Of a DNA stretch of 64,000 bases, positions 33,181 to 45,817 are shown piece by piece. Origin of the DNA: Podocnemis expansa (taxonomy: Eukaryota; Chordata; Testudines; Podocnemididae). Below the pieces are notes generated by a model. The model did not search any database. It saw only the letters and a list, made by a program, of their open reading frames with translations, and had not been told where the DNA came from. Each line of letters starts with the position of its first letter. The first letter of the stretch is position 1. The position numbers were made by a program, and so were the translations under genes. The stretch covers positions 12,474,142 through 12,538,141 of the forward strand of contig ML681997.1 in NCBI GenBank assembly GCA_007922195.1. The letters run 5' to 3'.

Positions 33181-36100
33181 GTCATTCCATTTTCATGTAG
33201 TCTTGCTGCTTGTCATGAATGCAACATTTTTGCACCACTGGTACTCAACTGAGTGGCCTTTCCAAAAGGGCAAGATGAGGGAACTGGATTGTGAGAGCTG
33301 CAATGAATCTAAATTCTGCCAGTAACTAGTTAGCTGTAGATAGTTTCTCAGGAAAAGGAATAGCACCCCTTTTTATGTTTTCTATTCTTAGTTGGGGCAG
33401 CCATCTCTTTACCAAAGTGTCTCCAGCAAGTCTGGTGCGGAAATGGGATGCACAGGAAAGCAGTGAAATCACTTGGCTGAATCCTTAGATGGTATAAATG
33501 GCTGCATCTCCCTTGAAATTGCTGCCCCCAGTTACAGCAGCTGAAGACATGGCCCACGGATGGCAGAGTGCAGACAAGAAGTAGCACTTTCACACACCTC
33601 TTCCTTGGCTTGCACACAAGTAGCGGATTTCCTTCCTTGTTCTTTTGTGATAGCATCTACAAACCTGCCAGGAGGAAGTGCAACCAGCTACAGCTTCTTT
33701 GGATCATTGAGTCATGATTGAGATGTCTCCTTCAACAATGTGTGAATTTAGCAATCTGTACTGAAATCATTTGTCTATATTTCTCTGCCCTGAGCAATGA
33801 CGGATGTAGAAATTACGTCAAGGTAAGTTAGTTGCAAAAGCATGCTAAAAAAATGGGGAAATAAAGGCTGTATCTTTAGGCCATTTTGCAGACAGCTCCT
33901 TTGGTTAGGCTGACAGACGTGGACTAGTGGGACTGGTGTCAGCACTCTAAATGCACTTTGGAGTTGCGGCTTGGGCTAGTACTTGGGTTTTGAAATCTAA
34001 GGAGGGATGTTGGCTTCTGTCATAGGGTGGTCCGCTCACCTCTGATCTGGCATCTTCCTCCTCATTGCTGTGGGGATTAACTCTGGAGGTAACAGCCTGC
34101 TCTCTCTCTGGGTGCACCAGCTCAAAGAACCCGCCTCTCAGGGAGTGACTACTGCCTGTGTTCCGGCAGCCCTTGTTTGCAGCCAGCTTCCTGGCTTATT
34201 AGGTCCTGCCTATTGGTGGACAGATAAGCCTCTGTTTCTAATTAGCTGCCTCCAGCCCAAAGCTCCTTTGTTCACAGCATAATTAACTGACTGGGCCCAC
34301 CTGATCCAATTCAGCTCTTGCAGGGCTAGTGTGGGGTGCTCACCCCATCCCAGCTCCAGAGTGAGAGTGGCAGCTTCAAAGACCACCATTTTTAGAGGAC
34401 TGGCATAAGTCCTGCTAGCCAGCTCTGTTCTCTTGCTCCAATATGCTGTGTAAACACACCCAGAGGGGCTAATCCACTTTAAATATGTCCTCTTCATGTT
34501 GTCTTTTGCTAGCTAAATTAAATAGAACTTGCTTGCGCTATCAGCTATCCTGTCCATGTAAAAACACTTGTCTTTATTCTGATGGACTGGAACACCCCAT
34601 ACTTTAAAAGAAACTGTAGCATACAGCACCTTGGAAACCCAAGAAGTCCCTTTTAACTAATTCATATGAAATGACACATCTCTCGTACATTATTGATGTG
34701 CAATCAGGTACCTACAAGACTGTTGGGCAAGTAAAAAGGGCACAAAAACTACTCCCTACAGAGCAGTCTCATTATTTGCTGTCTATTAAATATGTAGATA
34801 GTAAAACAAGTTAAGCAACTGTAGCTAAGAAAGAAATATCTTTTTGTTCTACTTGCTCGCATCTTGTGACCTACCTGATTAAATGTTAAAACCGAAGAGT
34901 TGCTGCACAAAGATGCTTCGGGCAGGAATTTCAAAGGTTTTCACACTTTTCGTGAGGCAAACTGAACCACAGCGAGAACACTTTCAGTTTCCTTCTTCTC
35001 AGTACCAGTGTATCACTCCAGCGAGTGTGGAAACTCCTTGCTCGCTGCATGAAGACAGCTCCTGTTCTAGTTGCTGAGCATGGGATGGATTATGTGGTAC
35101 AGACAGACACCGTCTAATATCTAAAAGTAGAATGTTGCTCAGTAGTTAAAATGTGTTTGAGGAATGCTTGGGGGAAAGGGGCTTTTTGCAGGGTTTATAC
35201 ACCCTGCAGTTGAGTCTAACTTTCCACCCTGCATTTAAGGGATGTCTGGCCTAGTGGCCCAAGTCAATGTGGCTGCCCTTGCAATCTGAGCTGTGTGGCC
35301 CATTGGCCAGTGTCAACAGAGTGGCCTTCTCTGTGGAGTATTGTGGCCTACTGCTACAATGGGGAGCTGGGACACCACTTAAGGGTATGTGTGACACCCA
35401 GGGTCAGGAGGCTCAGACCCCCCCCCCCCCCGATCCTCTGAACTCCAGCCAAGGGCCCTGGCAGTGGTGAGGGTGCTCATCACCAAGTATGCAAGGATCC
35501 TTCTGAAACACACTTACCAGATCCCCAACTACAGCAAAGGAGGGTTTTCTGCCTAGACTGATATAGATTTGTGATGACAAGTTTGCTTGGCTGCTGTAAA
35601 CTCATCTATGAAAATATAGCACTTAAGACAAAATGTTCAAACCCTGGGTTCCCAGAATTAGATTCTTAATTCCAGATTTAGGCACCTTAATAAAAATGAC
35701 TTTTCAAAAGTCCCAAATGGTCTGATCTGGTAGCCACTGAAATCAAAATCACCTAATTTCTGCCAAGACATATATTTTCAAAAGCACCTAAGTGACTTAG
35801 GAGCATAAACCCCAACCTCATGCACTTAATTTTGAATATATTGAGTCACCAACCTACAACGAACAAGAGTGTTGCTATCTTAAATTTTAAAAGTAAAGCC
35901 CTAGAAGTTGAGGCACAGAAGCAATATAGTAGTTATTAATAAATAAATTGAATTCAGCCTTTCAGAGGGATAAAATATTAGCTCTAAGTGAACTGTTAGT
36001 GTAGTGCAATACAACTTTGCTAGACACTATACTATGCCACTGGTCATTCAACAAGAGGACCATGTGGACTCATCACTTCTACTATAAGGCAACACATTTG

Positions 36101-36389
36101 GGATTCCTTGGAAGATGGGCTGTCTCACTGAGTGATACTCATGATGTGGTTAGATAAGCACATATGGCGTTTTAGTCCTTACACACAATTCATCATCATC
36201 TGACTGCATCCAGCTTTACACATCACTGGAAGCTGACTGCAATCAATACTCCATAATAGTCCTCTGAATGGAAGTCCTGTCATAGGCTGCACCCACTGAA
36301 GTCAAATGGACTCTCCTGTTAACAGCAGGGGGAATATGACTGGGTACACAGACATCTCTTAAAGGCATATTTCACTTTATCGTGCTGCT
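33181..36389. other. Long stretch without a recognised gene
   Basis: The part 34018-34500 begins TGTCATAGGGTGG and is moderately GC-rich, with LTR-like texture (CAGCCCTTGTTTGCAGCC), but I found no ACA end or duplication. A C run lies at 35420-35431. Frames at 33348-33656 and 34210-34497 (minus) show no domain. Confidence 0.4.
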
Positions 36390-36480
36390 TAGCACTTACA
36401 TAACCATTTCATCCATAGATCTCAAAGCATCAGTAATACTAAGAAACACCCTAAAGTGGGTCAAATGCTATTTGCTAAAT
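36390..36480 (-). mobile_element. MIR/CORE-like SINE fragment
   Basis: GCTTAGCACTTACATAACC followed by ATAGATCTCAAAGCATCAG resembles the complement of the SINE tail. Weak. Confidence 0.35.
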
Positions 36481-37979
36481 AAATTATTTAATGAGTAACA
36501 GCAATATTTGTTGGCATCTATCTACCTGTACATTTTATACCCATTTCTTTTACTCTTTGCTTTCTCTTTTATTTGAAATTATAGCTTAGAACTGATGCTT
36601 TTTTGGTAGAGATTATTGGCCTCTTCCCTATATAATCTATCAATGTAAAATCATGCAATAACACAAATAGACAAACATAGTCAAATCCAAGATCAATAGT
36701 TCTCCCAACCTGCACACAAACATCAGCCTCTATCATGGCCTTTCTTCCCCCCATATTGGAGTAAATGATGGCTCTTCCCATGTGCCACCTTCAGATTCCA
36801 GATACTTTAAGCTGTGGTGATGAGAGGTTTCCATCTATGAGAGAACATACCCAGCTGCTCTTTCTCTTGAGTTTCCAACAGGTAACAAGATGGGTGCCTC
36901 CACTGATTGCAGCTATGGCAGAACGGCATGACAAAAGAGGCATTTCCTCAAGTATGTGTCTGTTCCAAGCTACTCAAGACTTTACAAGATTAAACTAAAA
37001 TCTTAAATTCTACCTGGAAATCAGTATGCAGTCAGGATGGATCCAAGAGCACCACTGTCATGAGCTCCTGCCAAGATAAAATTCTTAGTAAGCATGCTAT
37101 GCATTTGTACCAGCTCTGGTTTCTGGTTGGTCTGGAAATACGGCCCTAAGAGTGGGCATTACAATAATCTCTAGGCAGTAATTCTAACATAACAATTACT
37201 ATGGCATGATGTAGTAAGAAATGGTGCTGTTAAGTCAGTAGGTGGGAGATTCAGTTAGTGGCACAACTCCCTGTCCATGAGAACTGAACCATACACAAGC
37301 CAGATGACTGTCCTGTAGGGGTACCAATTGTACCAATACACAGATCAGATGATTGTGCCTATTGTACTGTATGTGACAGAGTCTTTCAGGATCATTCTTT
37401 CCAGATAAAGCTCAAACACCAAAATCCTGCCGACTTGTGTCCCATAGCACTCTTGGAAAGGGAAGTGGAGGTATTAGGCATCATGTCTGGCCCAAATTCC
37501 AAGTTACATCATTTAATTGTCACTATTTCAGTGCGGAATGAACTATGTCTACTTCCAGGTCTTATCAAACTTGGAGGAGGGGCTTGTTGGCCACAGCTAT
37601 TAGTATCTTGGAGCCCAGACACCTAATAACTCTGGCCCACTAATCCACAGCTTCTGTCTACAGGGAGCAGCAGAGTTCAGTATTGCGGCCTACAGGTAAG
37701 AATGAGACTTAAGTGCAAAGTACAGAAAAGCACTAAGCAGAACAGGAGGTGCAATGAAACCTGATCTTGTACTAATGAGATTGCTGCATGGCTACATGTC
37801 ACCTCCATCTGGTAGTAGGATCAAAGTCACAGAGGGGAACGCACTGTTAAGCACTTCATTTGCATGTAGAGGACTGTGCTTTGACCCATTTCCCCTCAAA
37901 CTACACCCACATGCCAGCTCCTTTTTATTACTGCAATACAGTAAGGCAGGTAGCAGGAGCAGAAAAGCTTTGAGACTGA
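36481..37979. other. Unique sequence, no feature recognised
   Basis: Nothing recognised; short frames at 36765-36998 and 37754-37996 look random. Confidence 0.5.
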
Positions 37980-38245
37980 GGCTATCTCTACACTAATGGT
38001 GGCAATTTCACAGCTATCAGTTCGCACTTCTGGGAGCAGTTTACAGTGAGTATGAACTCGCTGCTCCACTCCCGGAAGTCCTGGGCACCAGGGGGCGTAG
38101 GGAAAGGCCAGCCGCAAGGGACTTGCAGTCAGCTTTTCCCTAATGTGTAGCAGCAGATTTAAAAGTTGCCGCTAGTTATACAAGGAATTTTGCATTCCTT
38201 GTGTAACTGGCAGTCAACTGCCACAGAATTTGCCCTAAGTATAGG
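37980..38245. mobile_element. Harbinger-like MITE, GGCAATTT subterminal type
   Basis: Left GGCTATCTCTACACTAATGG and right complement CCTATACTTAGGGCAAATTC pair with gaps. Inside are inverted GTTGCCGCTAGTTATAC / GTGTAACTGGCAGTCAAC. It appears related to 9167-9450. Target duplication unclear. Confidence 0.5.
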
Positions 38246-38566
38246 CTAGGGCTGAGTCTGGCTCCATGGGATGGACTGTGCTTACTACTGAGCCACCTTT
38301 ACCAAACCAACCCTGCTTATGCTTATTCCAAAGTGCATCAGATCTGTGCTTTAGGCACTACACAACTTGCCAACTCCAGCCCAAGGTCTGTATGTGCAGG
38401 AAGTGTAAGGCAGGGAAGGAAGATCCCTGAATCTTTGCCCTTCTTCCCAATGGTCCTGGGCAAAACTGCCAAAATTTGATATTAAGGCTTTGCTGCTTCA
38501 AAGCACTGAGACATGCCCAATGTTAGACCCAGGAGTAATCCTATCAAAATGACTGGACAACTCTAC

Positions 38567-38963
38567 GGCTATGTCTACACTGGAGGCTTAAGTCAACTTA
38601 ACCAGTCTTAAATCAACTTAAGCAACTCCATGGCAACACTTGGAGTTTATTAAGTCAGCTTAACTACTAGCTTAAGTCAACTTAATAACTCCTGCCCCTA
38701 ACGTTGACTTTAGGTGTTAAATTGACTTTATTAAGTCGACTTAATCCAATGTGGCCACTTAAGTCAACTTTATTCAGTCAACTCAAGCCAAGAGACCCAC
38801 TTGAAGTCAACTTTATTAAGTTGACTTTAAGTGGGTCCCCTGGCTTAAGTCAACTAAATAAAGTCGACTTAGAAAAATGGGGACTCTCTAAGTTGACTTA
38901 AAGTTGACTTTAAGTCAACCTTGTTAAGTCGATGTCACTGAGCACTCTAGCGTAGACATAGCC
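38567..38963. mobile_element. PIF/Harbinger-type MITE (TTAAGTCGACTTAA word type)
   Basis: Ends GGCTATGTCTACACTGGAGG and AGCGTAGACATAGCC. The exact TAC duplication flanks it (38564-38566, 38964-38966). The interior holds more than a dozen TTAAGTCRACTTAA-type words on both strands, which also creates the Leu/Lys/Thr-rich chance frame at 38704-38901. Confidence 0.85.
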
Positions 38964-38966
38964 TAC

Positions 38967-39745
38967 ATTCTTAGCTGTGCATGCTCTTAAGTACATTGTT
39001 GGATCAAGGTTTAACAGTGAACAGAAAGACCTTCCCATCCCTGCCCTGAAATGCTAGGTTCTGCACATGCCCAGAAACAAGCAGTTCAATTCATTGTCGC
39101 AGTGTTTGTCTTAGAGTCATTAAATTCATACTCTCACTAGCCCTTGATGAAAATCATGCTGAAGGCTGATTAATCTCACCTCACTTTGCACTAACTGTGA
39201 TAACTTGCTGTCTGCCTGCATGTCAGGGCAGATGTGGTTTGCTGATGACTTCTTACAATTATTTTCCTTCCCTGAGTATTCCATAATTAACTTAGGTTGC
39301 TTGGTTTAAAAATAATAAAAAATAATTATCCCAGGGAGAAAAAAGTCAAGCCCATATTATAGAACATGAGTATGAAGTTTACTCTTTGAATGGTATAAGA
39401 TACTGTGTATCAGACACTAAATTACCAGGTTTGGCCAGGTAATTCAGTGCTGTTGAATGAATGAACATTGTTATGACACACAATGTCACAGCATACTAGT
39501 TCTTAATAGGATAAAAACTTAATTACATAATTCATGGATATATCACGGGGTGTCTGATTAATGAGGGCACAAATGAACCTAAGAAATATTAAACTTCAGT
39601 TTTAGACTATTTCCTAGTCTTTGTCTGAATCCAAAAGCATTTTGCTCAAAGGTAAAATTATATTTCTTATTGCATAAAGGACTTCACCATGATCCTAGGG
39701 CTTGATCCTATTCCCACTGAAGACAATGGGAAAAATTCTGTTGTC
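38967..39745. other. Unique sequence, no feature recognised
   Basis: No repeat or gene was identified. Confidence 0.5.
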
Positions 39746-39813
39746 AGTTTTCAAAGGGATAGCCATGTTAGTCTAGTCCAGCAAAAATAACAAAGTGTGG
39801 CACTTTAAGAATT
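39746..39813 (+). repeat. Fold-back SINE-like family, leader fragment
   Basis: AGTTTTCAAAGGGATAGCC then GTTAGTCTAGTCCAGCAAAA and TGTGGCACTTTAAG. Truncated before the arm. Confidence 0.65.
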
Positions 39814-39903
39814 AGGCAGGATCAAGGCACTAATGGGGAAGGGAATTTCAGTCAAAGTCTGTAGTATTCACAGGTTCTTACACTGATTGTACTCCCTATA
39901 TTC

Positions 39904-40470
39904 CAGGGGTAGGCAACCCCTGACATGTGTGTCAACAGTGACACAAGAGCCCATTTGGAGCAGCATGCGGCACCCTCTGCATTGCCACACAAATTGTGGC
40001 TCCTGCCCCTGAAAGCCACTCTTGGCAGCTTCATTCAGGGGCAGCTGGGGCATCGAGGGTCCCCACCATGCCCTTGTTCTAGGCATGGTACAGAAAGAAA
40101 ATGCCTGGAACAGCTTCTCTGTATGGTGTGCAGCCACCAAGGAGCCACTCCAGGTAGCTTCTTTCCTCAGCATGCCTGGGAACCCCCCAACAGAAGCTGC
40201 TTCAGGCAGCTTCTTTCCATGGCATCCCTGGGGACCCCTGTCCCCAGGCATGCTGCCAAGAGGAGCCACTGCAGGAGCTTCTTTCTGTGAGTGGCTCCTT
40301 TCAGCAGCATGCCAGAGAAGTGACCCCTCCCTGCCCCCAACCGCCATCCATGGATGCCACCAAATTTTCAGGCAGCTGCCGTTTTATTTCTGTGGAGGGA
40401 GCCACTGGCACTAGCTGACAGTCAAGGAGGAGGGGCCGGCACAGGGGTCATCAAAGGTTGCTGACTCCTG
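39904..40470. mobile_element. hAT-type MITE with internal tandem units
   Basis: Ends CAGGGGTAGGCAACCCC and GGTTGCTGACTCCTG are inverted. Flanks CTATATTC and CTGTAATC match at 6 of 8. A degenerate unit around AGCTTCTTTCCATGGCATGC recurs near 40114, 40158, 40210 and 40278, as in its relative at 26122-26598. Overlapping frames on both strands (39868-40347, 40022-40414) are products of this structure, not genes. Confidence 0.8.
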
Positions 40471-40478
40471 CTGTAATC

Positions 40479-41528
40479 TCTTCAGTGACTGTCAGATGAG
40501 ACTTCCCACCCTTGCAGTCTAACAAGTGAATACAAATTGACATCTGCTATAAAATCCATCAAGAGCTATAGATCTTAAGAGCAGCACCAATGTTTACAGT
40601 TGGCCAGAGGACTTGAAACAGATCCCATCACTTGATGGAATGCTCCTAAAATAATACTAAGAAGCTACTTAATATCTTTCCTCAGCAGGAAAATGAATGA
40701 GATTAGAACCATTTTGGGGCAGGTATGGCTACTGAACACTAAGGAAATACTGTTAAGACAGCAAAATACATCAAGAACTTCTAAATGCCATGGGGAACTT
40801 AAGCTGTGGGAGTTTATAAAGTTGAACTTCTAATAACATGAAACCCAAGATATTTTTATAGCTAGTCATTAATGGAACACAAAGTTTGCTTACAGGCCTA
40901 GTGGCTAAAAAGCTAATTTTAAAATAGTTACTCAGTCTAGAGATGCCCAGCATGATATTATGTTCAGAATCACATCCAGTAGGACTGGAGGAGATTTATG
41001 GAATTCAACTGCATACTATGCTGTAGCCTGGTGAGTTGATTCAGTCCCAAGAGTTCATAAGAAGAATCTTGAAGAGCTATAACATTTATTCTTGTCCCCT
41101 GAGGGGGAGCATTAATCAGAGGAGAATGTCACTGATGCAGGTAATATATAGTGAGCCATCTGAAATGAAAAATGGAAAGGGCAGCTGCAACGATGCCTTT
41201 TTTTCCTAGTATATGGGGCTTGGCGACATACACTGGAATAGAAGAGATGCCTTGCACCTGTTAGGGAACCTATACAGGAATCAGACACAATATCTTCTAA
41301 ACAGGCACACCCTGAGGAATAGATTACTTAAAAATCTGCATCTCTTCCAGCTACCTACCTTAGAACATGACAGAACTTTTCTAAGAGGCTAGAATTTGTC
41401 ACCTGCTGATAAACAAGAATAAACACACTCTACTGAGCATTGCTAGTCAGTAGTCAACATTTGTTGATCTGTAAACATTCTCCATTTGGTCTGGTTCTCT
41501 GAGGTGGCTAGTGTGCTATTGTTATTGG
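40479..41528. other. Unique sequence, no feature recognised
   Basis: Nothing recognised. Confidence 0.5.
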
Positions 41529-41603
41529 CAGGGCTGGATTAAGGGGCCTCAGAGCACCCAGGCTGCCCCTCATTGGTGGGTCCCACTCAGTCTGGGGCCC
41601 CAG
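41529..41603. mobile_element. hAT-like left end
   Basis: CAGGGCTGGATTAAGGGGCC is a good terminus of the same type as 7497-8031. The sequence departs from the family at about 41603, where an LTR-like segment may start. Right end not identified. Confidence 0.5.
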
Positions 41604-42529
41604 TGTCACGGGATGCACATCTATACACCCTAGGTTATAATCTATATTATTTTTCTGTTCCCTTGTGCACTGTGATTGTATGTTTTTATGCCAATTGCAC
41701 CGTACAAGGTTTCTCCACGGATGCTCATGACCTACGCTACATGGTTACTGTAATATCATGCTTCTTGCAGCCTCATGAATGTGCACCAAGGTGAAACATG
41801 TTTTCCATGGCTCAGGGTGGTGGGAGATGGACAGAACTTTCTTCCAGCAACATGTAAACAGCCACAGCTGTGAGCAAGCAAGTACCTGTAGGAGGCAACA
41901 AAGAATATGAAAGTGAGGTGGCTCTGACAAGACAGAGATCACCTCTACCCAGAAGGAGAGGGGTTGAGGGGGTCTGGAAACAAAGAGAGACATTTGGGAG
42001 GATTTGGGGCTTTTTGCCTGGGAATCTCCACCCTGAAGCCACTTCAAGCAAGATCTGTGCCCTGCCTGCTCTCAGGCAGAGACTGGCTGTACAAACATCT
42101 GAAAGCCAAACATTTTGAGCACAAACTTGGACTATGAGGTCAGTTTAGGTAGAGAGATTAGGTTAGTATGCGTGTTCTACCTTCTATTTCCTTATGGTCA
42201 CTCCTGACTCATTTATATTGCGATTCTGCCTTGCTTGGCCATATTCTCACTTAGAATTGTAATCTGATCAATAAACTAGTAGTTGTTTTATCTAAAGCTG
42301 TGTGGTCTTTAGAGGGTTTGAATGGAGAAGGCTAGGCATACTCCATTTCTTTGTTAAATGGACGGATATGAGTGTATGATGATTGGGAGTGGGTCCCAAT
42401 CCCTGTAAGACAATGGCTCCCAGTAAGGTAACTGTGTGCTCGCTTGGGGACCATCCATCGATTAGCTGGAGGGCATACACCCATGGCTTTGGACAGATTC
42501 AGGAGTGAGTGGTCGCTTGCCAACAACGC
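41604..42529 (+). mobile_element. Possible solo LTR of an endogenous retroelement
   Basis: It begins TGTCACGGG, has a TATA-like TTTATATTG near 42210, an AATAAA polyadenylation signal near 42270 and GT-rich text after it. No ACA end with a matching short target repeat was found, and there is no internal retroviral sequence or second LTR. The frames at 41745-42051 (minus) and 41870-42118 (plus) are unremarkable. This could also be ordinary unique DNA. Confidence 0.3.
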
Positions 42530-42703
42530 CAGTAACTAAGCGTTTTGACACCCGGGGTGCATTCCTCTCCGAACACACCCCTTACAATGAGCGGTGCCTA
42601 GAATGAGCGGTGTGGAACACGACCTTTGATAGAACAACTAACTGGAGCTGCTCTGGGGTGCCTGGGGCAAAGCCCCATTTGCCCCACCCTGGTTAAGGCC
42701 CTG
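42530..42703 (-). mobile_element. hAT-type MITE, CAGGGCYGTAACT family, diverged
   Basis: Read in reverse it starts CAGGGCCTTAACCAGGG and shares GGGGCTTTGCCCC, GAGCAGCTCCA and GGAATGCACCCC with the copy at 45381-45559. Its other end (AGTAACTAAG) is diverged. No convincing duplication. Confidence 0.6.
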
Positions 42704-43299
42704 TTTGGCAAAGCAGGTTGAATCGAGGTTCAGTAGCAGGGATTGGGGGGGGTCACAGCAGCACACCAGACCAGATCTGGGTCACGGCAGTCACACCCAG
42801 CCCCCAACCATGTCAGCCAGAGGCCTCATTCTGTGCTAGCCCTGGCCCAGGGCTAGCTGATGCATGGTACAGCTTCTCGTATGAGCCACAATGGCCATGG
42901 TCCCTGGAAGGCCACTCCAGAAGCTGTATAGCCTGCCAGTCAGCCCAGGCCCTAGAGCAGAATGACCAGGCACCAGCTCACCCTGTCCTTGGGGTGGGGT
43001 GGGATCACAGAACCCAACCTCTGCCCCAGGTTGGCCCCCTAGTCCCCAGTGCCCGCATAACAGCGGCTCGCCAAGCCGGGGGTCCCCACAGTGTGGGGGG
43101 ACCCTTGGTCACAGGATCAGTAGGACTGTATGGTAATCCGCCCTGGTCACTGGACCTTGAACATGTGTTGAGTGAAGGTACCTGTTTTCAGTACTCATGA
43201 GTTCAGTTTTGCTTGCTCAGTTTTGCTTCTAACTTCTGCCAAAAGGTCAAAGTGCATGTGCCTCATCTTGGTACAATTTACCAAGTAGTGGAGGTAGTG
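42704..43299. other. GC-rich sequence with a long chance frame
   Basis: The 160-codon frame 42718-43200 is Pro/Gly/Ser-rich, has no domain and matches the texture of the GC-rich hAT elements here. It may be the interior of a decayed element. Confidence 0.4.
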
Positions 43300-43577
43300 T
43301 AGCTACTTAGATTAATTTAAGACCTGGAAAACTTACACACTTGAGCCACTTTAACTAATCCTTTTTCACTTAATTTACCTAAAGTGACGTGACTTTGGGT
43401 GTGGACTCTAATGTGACATGTACCGACTTTTAAAGGGATAGATGCAAGCTTAACTGATAAGACCAACTTTAAACTGATAGGAGTGTCCACAAAGGGCTTT
43501 GCACCCGATTAATTAAATCAGTTTTTAAACTTATTTAAATTACTCTAATGCAAGTTGTGTATGTGTAGACAAATCCT
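43300..43577. mobile_element. Degraded Harbinger-like MITE
   Basis: The right end GTATGTGTAGACAAATCC is the complement of a GGATTTGTCTACAC terminus. Inside are TTTAACTAATCC, ATTAATTAAATCAG and TTTAAATTACTC words, as in the 3254 type. Left end not resolved. Confidence 0.4.
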
Positions 43578-43685
43578 CAGTCTCAGTTGGAATTTCATTT
43601 TAAATTACCATTGTGTTAATTTATAACTGAATTCTGCTTTATTTACCCCCCCCCCATCTTAACTATGAGTTTCATGGTTATACCA

Positions 43686-43913
43686 GTTCCAAAAGGGCAG
43701 CCATGTTAGTCTAGTTCAGCAAAACAAACATGCAGTTCTGTGGCACTTTTAAAGACTAACACATTTGTTTGTTGCATGAGCTTTCATGGGAGAAAATCCC
43801 ACTTTGTCAGACACTTGACAAGCATCTGAAGAAGTGGGATTTTCTCCCATGAAAGCTCATGCAATAAATGAATTTGTTAGTTTTTAAAACACAGGACTCC
43901 TTGCTTGTTATGT
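43686..43913 (+). repeat. Fold-back SINE-like family with 8-bp duplication
   Basis: Leader GTTCCAAAAGGGCAGCC, GTTAGTCTAGTTCAGCAAAA, arms around GAGAAAATCCCACTTTGTC and GTGGGATTTTCTCCCATG, 3' end ACAGGACTCCTTGCTTG. TTATACCA flanks both sides (43678-43685, 43914-43921). Confidence 0.8.
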
Positions 43914-44268
43914 TTATACCAAGCTCTGTAAATTTAAGCTCTGTCACTAACATGGAAGGTGTAAATTATCATGACAGTAAAGTCTTTTGCACTGTTCATT
44001 GGGGTTCAAGTGAAATACTGTTCAGTGGAACATAATGTTACTCTTACCGCTGTTTGAGTAAACAAGGCTTACTAGAGAGTACACAAAACAATGCAGGTTT
44101 CTGAAATGGAAAAGATTAATGGTAGTCACAGAATGAAAAACAAGCTTTAAACTCCTCTCCATACCAGACAATAAAAAGCAAGTTGCAACAGTGAGTTTGC
44201 TACTAGGAATTTGAACAAGGGCCAAACCTAACCTGGTGCCATTGGACAATCATGGCTCAGATATTTGG

Positions 44269-44355
44269 GGCCAGATTCTTAGCTGGTTTATGTCAACATA
44301 ACTCCCATCGAAGTCAATCGAGCTATACTGATTAACAACAACTGGGGATCTAGCC
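44269..44355. repeat. Palindromic repeat, GGGCCAGATTC type
   Basis: GGGCCAGATTCTTAGCTGG and GGGGATCTAGCCC form the ends, with TCGAAGTCAATCGA in the middle. Same architecture as 11310-11399. Confidence 0.55.
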
Positions 44356-44583
44356 CTCTGAAAGAATGAACTATGCTAGAATAAGCTGAATCTTTTTTGA
44401 AATGTTGAGTAATCATAATTCCCCATAAATTTTTGATCTCCATTGGCACATGTTGTTCTTAATGATTCAGAAGGTGAACAATGTCCTTAAACCAACCATA
44501 ATAATTATTAACTTCCAGGTATCTGTGGTGGCAGAATAGCTAAGAAAGATTTGGATAATCTGGCACCTCTTTTGGGTCTGTAA

Positions 44584-44713
44584 CAGTCATTTGCAACCTT
44601 TTTTTACCTGCAGACCCCTAAAAAATTTTATACGGAGGTGCAAACCCCTTTGGAAACTTTGGTCAAAGTGTATGGACCCCAAGGGAGATGCAGATTACAG
44701 GTTGAAAAGCACT
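44584..44713. mobile_element. hAT-type MITE, about 130 bp
   Basis: CAGTCATTTGCAACC and GGTTGAAAAGCACT form inverted ends. The text CCCCTTTGGAAACTTTGGTC links it to the element at 23212-23341. Flanking octamers are not convincing. Confidence 0.55.
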
Positions 44714-45380
44714 ACTCTATAATAATCAAACTTCACTGTTTCTGTTTAAAGTCCCCTCATGACCTCATAATTTTTTGTATTTGCATGACAGGTCTACAGT
44801 TGTAAAACTGTATTGCACTGATGAATTCCCGCTAATGAAAGTGACTGTAATGTCATAGGTTCAGATAAAACTATTGATTAAAAAGTGCTTACTGGTGTCC
44901 ATTATGAATCGGTATCTTCAGAAATATTATACCTCCTGCCCTTACCCAGCAGAGGTCACTGCAGAATGAGTGAGTGAAAATGATTTCATTCTTGACATAA
45001 GAAACCACTTGAAAAAGTCAGAATTGGAGTGCAATTCTTGTTCTTTTTTTGGGTTCCAGAAAACTTCATTCTAACCAGTCTTTACACATAGAACTGCAGT
45101 TCTTTCTAGGCTCAACTTAATACATGTGATATATTTTAAATGTTCCTTTTTGCCAGGACAGAAAATGTTTCTGGGTATAATGGTATTTACAGCGGAATGG
45201 AATAACTGCTCAAATCAGTCATGGGTTTTGGTTTTTTTATCTTTTTATTGGTATGTTAGGTGAGTTAATTGCACCCATTCAGTGTACTGATGTTGACAGC
45301 ATAGCTACAATATCTATGTAGAATAAGACATAGGCTCGCTAGTTGTGATTTTGTTTATTTCTTTGCACGTTTCTAATTTG

Positions 45381-45559
45381 CAGGGCTGTAACTACTCCGG
45401 GGCGAGCGGGGCTTTGCCCTGGGCGTGCCAGAGCTGCTCCATTGAGCCACTCTGTTAAAGGATGCGTTCCTCACCACTTGTTCCGGGCACCAGCATCAGT
45501 AAGGGGCGTGTTCTGATTGGAATGCACCCCAGGCGCCAGATTCTTTAGTTACAGTTCTG
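45381..45559. mobile_element. hAT-type MITE, CAGGGCTGTAACT family
   Basis: Ends CAGGGCTGTAACTAC and TTTAGTTACAGTTCTG are inverted. Flanks CTAATTTG (45373-45380) and TTAATTTT (45560-45567) match at 6 of 8. Relatives lie at 42530-42703 and 60807-60983. Confidence 0.75.
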
Positions 45560-45817
45560 TTAATTTTGTTTAAAATCGCCTTTCCTCATCTTTGTTTCCA
45601 AGGTTGGTGAATGACTTACATTAAATGCTAAGTGATTTCATAAATGACGTGGAAAAAAAATAATTGTTTGCCTTTCCTATGTAATTATGTAATGAGAGTA
45701 TTGACTATATGGATTTCTAAGCACAAACAGGAATAGGACTAATATGTCTGAGTACACAGATCTAAAGAGAGTAGATACAGCGGGCCTGATTCTGAACTTC
45801 CACTTGTAAATCATATT

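Noticed and set aside
34018..34500. Solo LTR
   Set aside because: TGT start and LTR-like texture only; no polyadenylation signal, ACA end or target repeat found.
38704..38901. Small Leu/Lys/Thr-rich gene
   Set aside because: It is the translation of repeated TTAAGTCRACTT words in a Harbinger-type MITE.
42718..43200. 160-codon Pro/Gly-rich protein
   Set aside because: No domain or exon signals, and composition matches GC-rich transposon interiors nearby.
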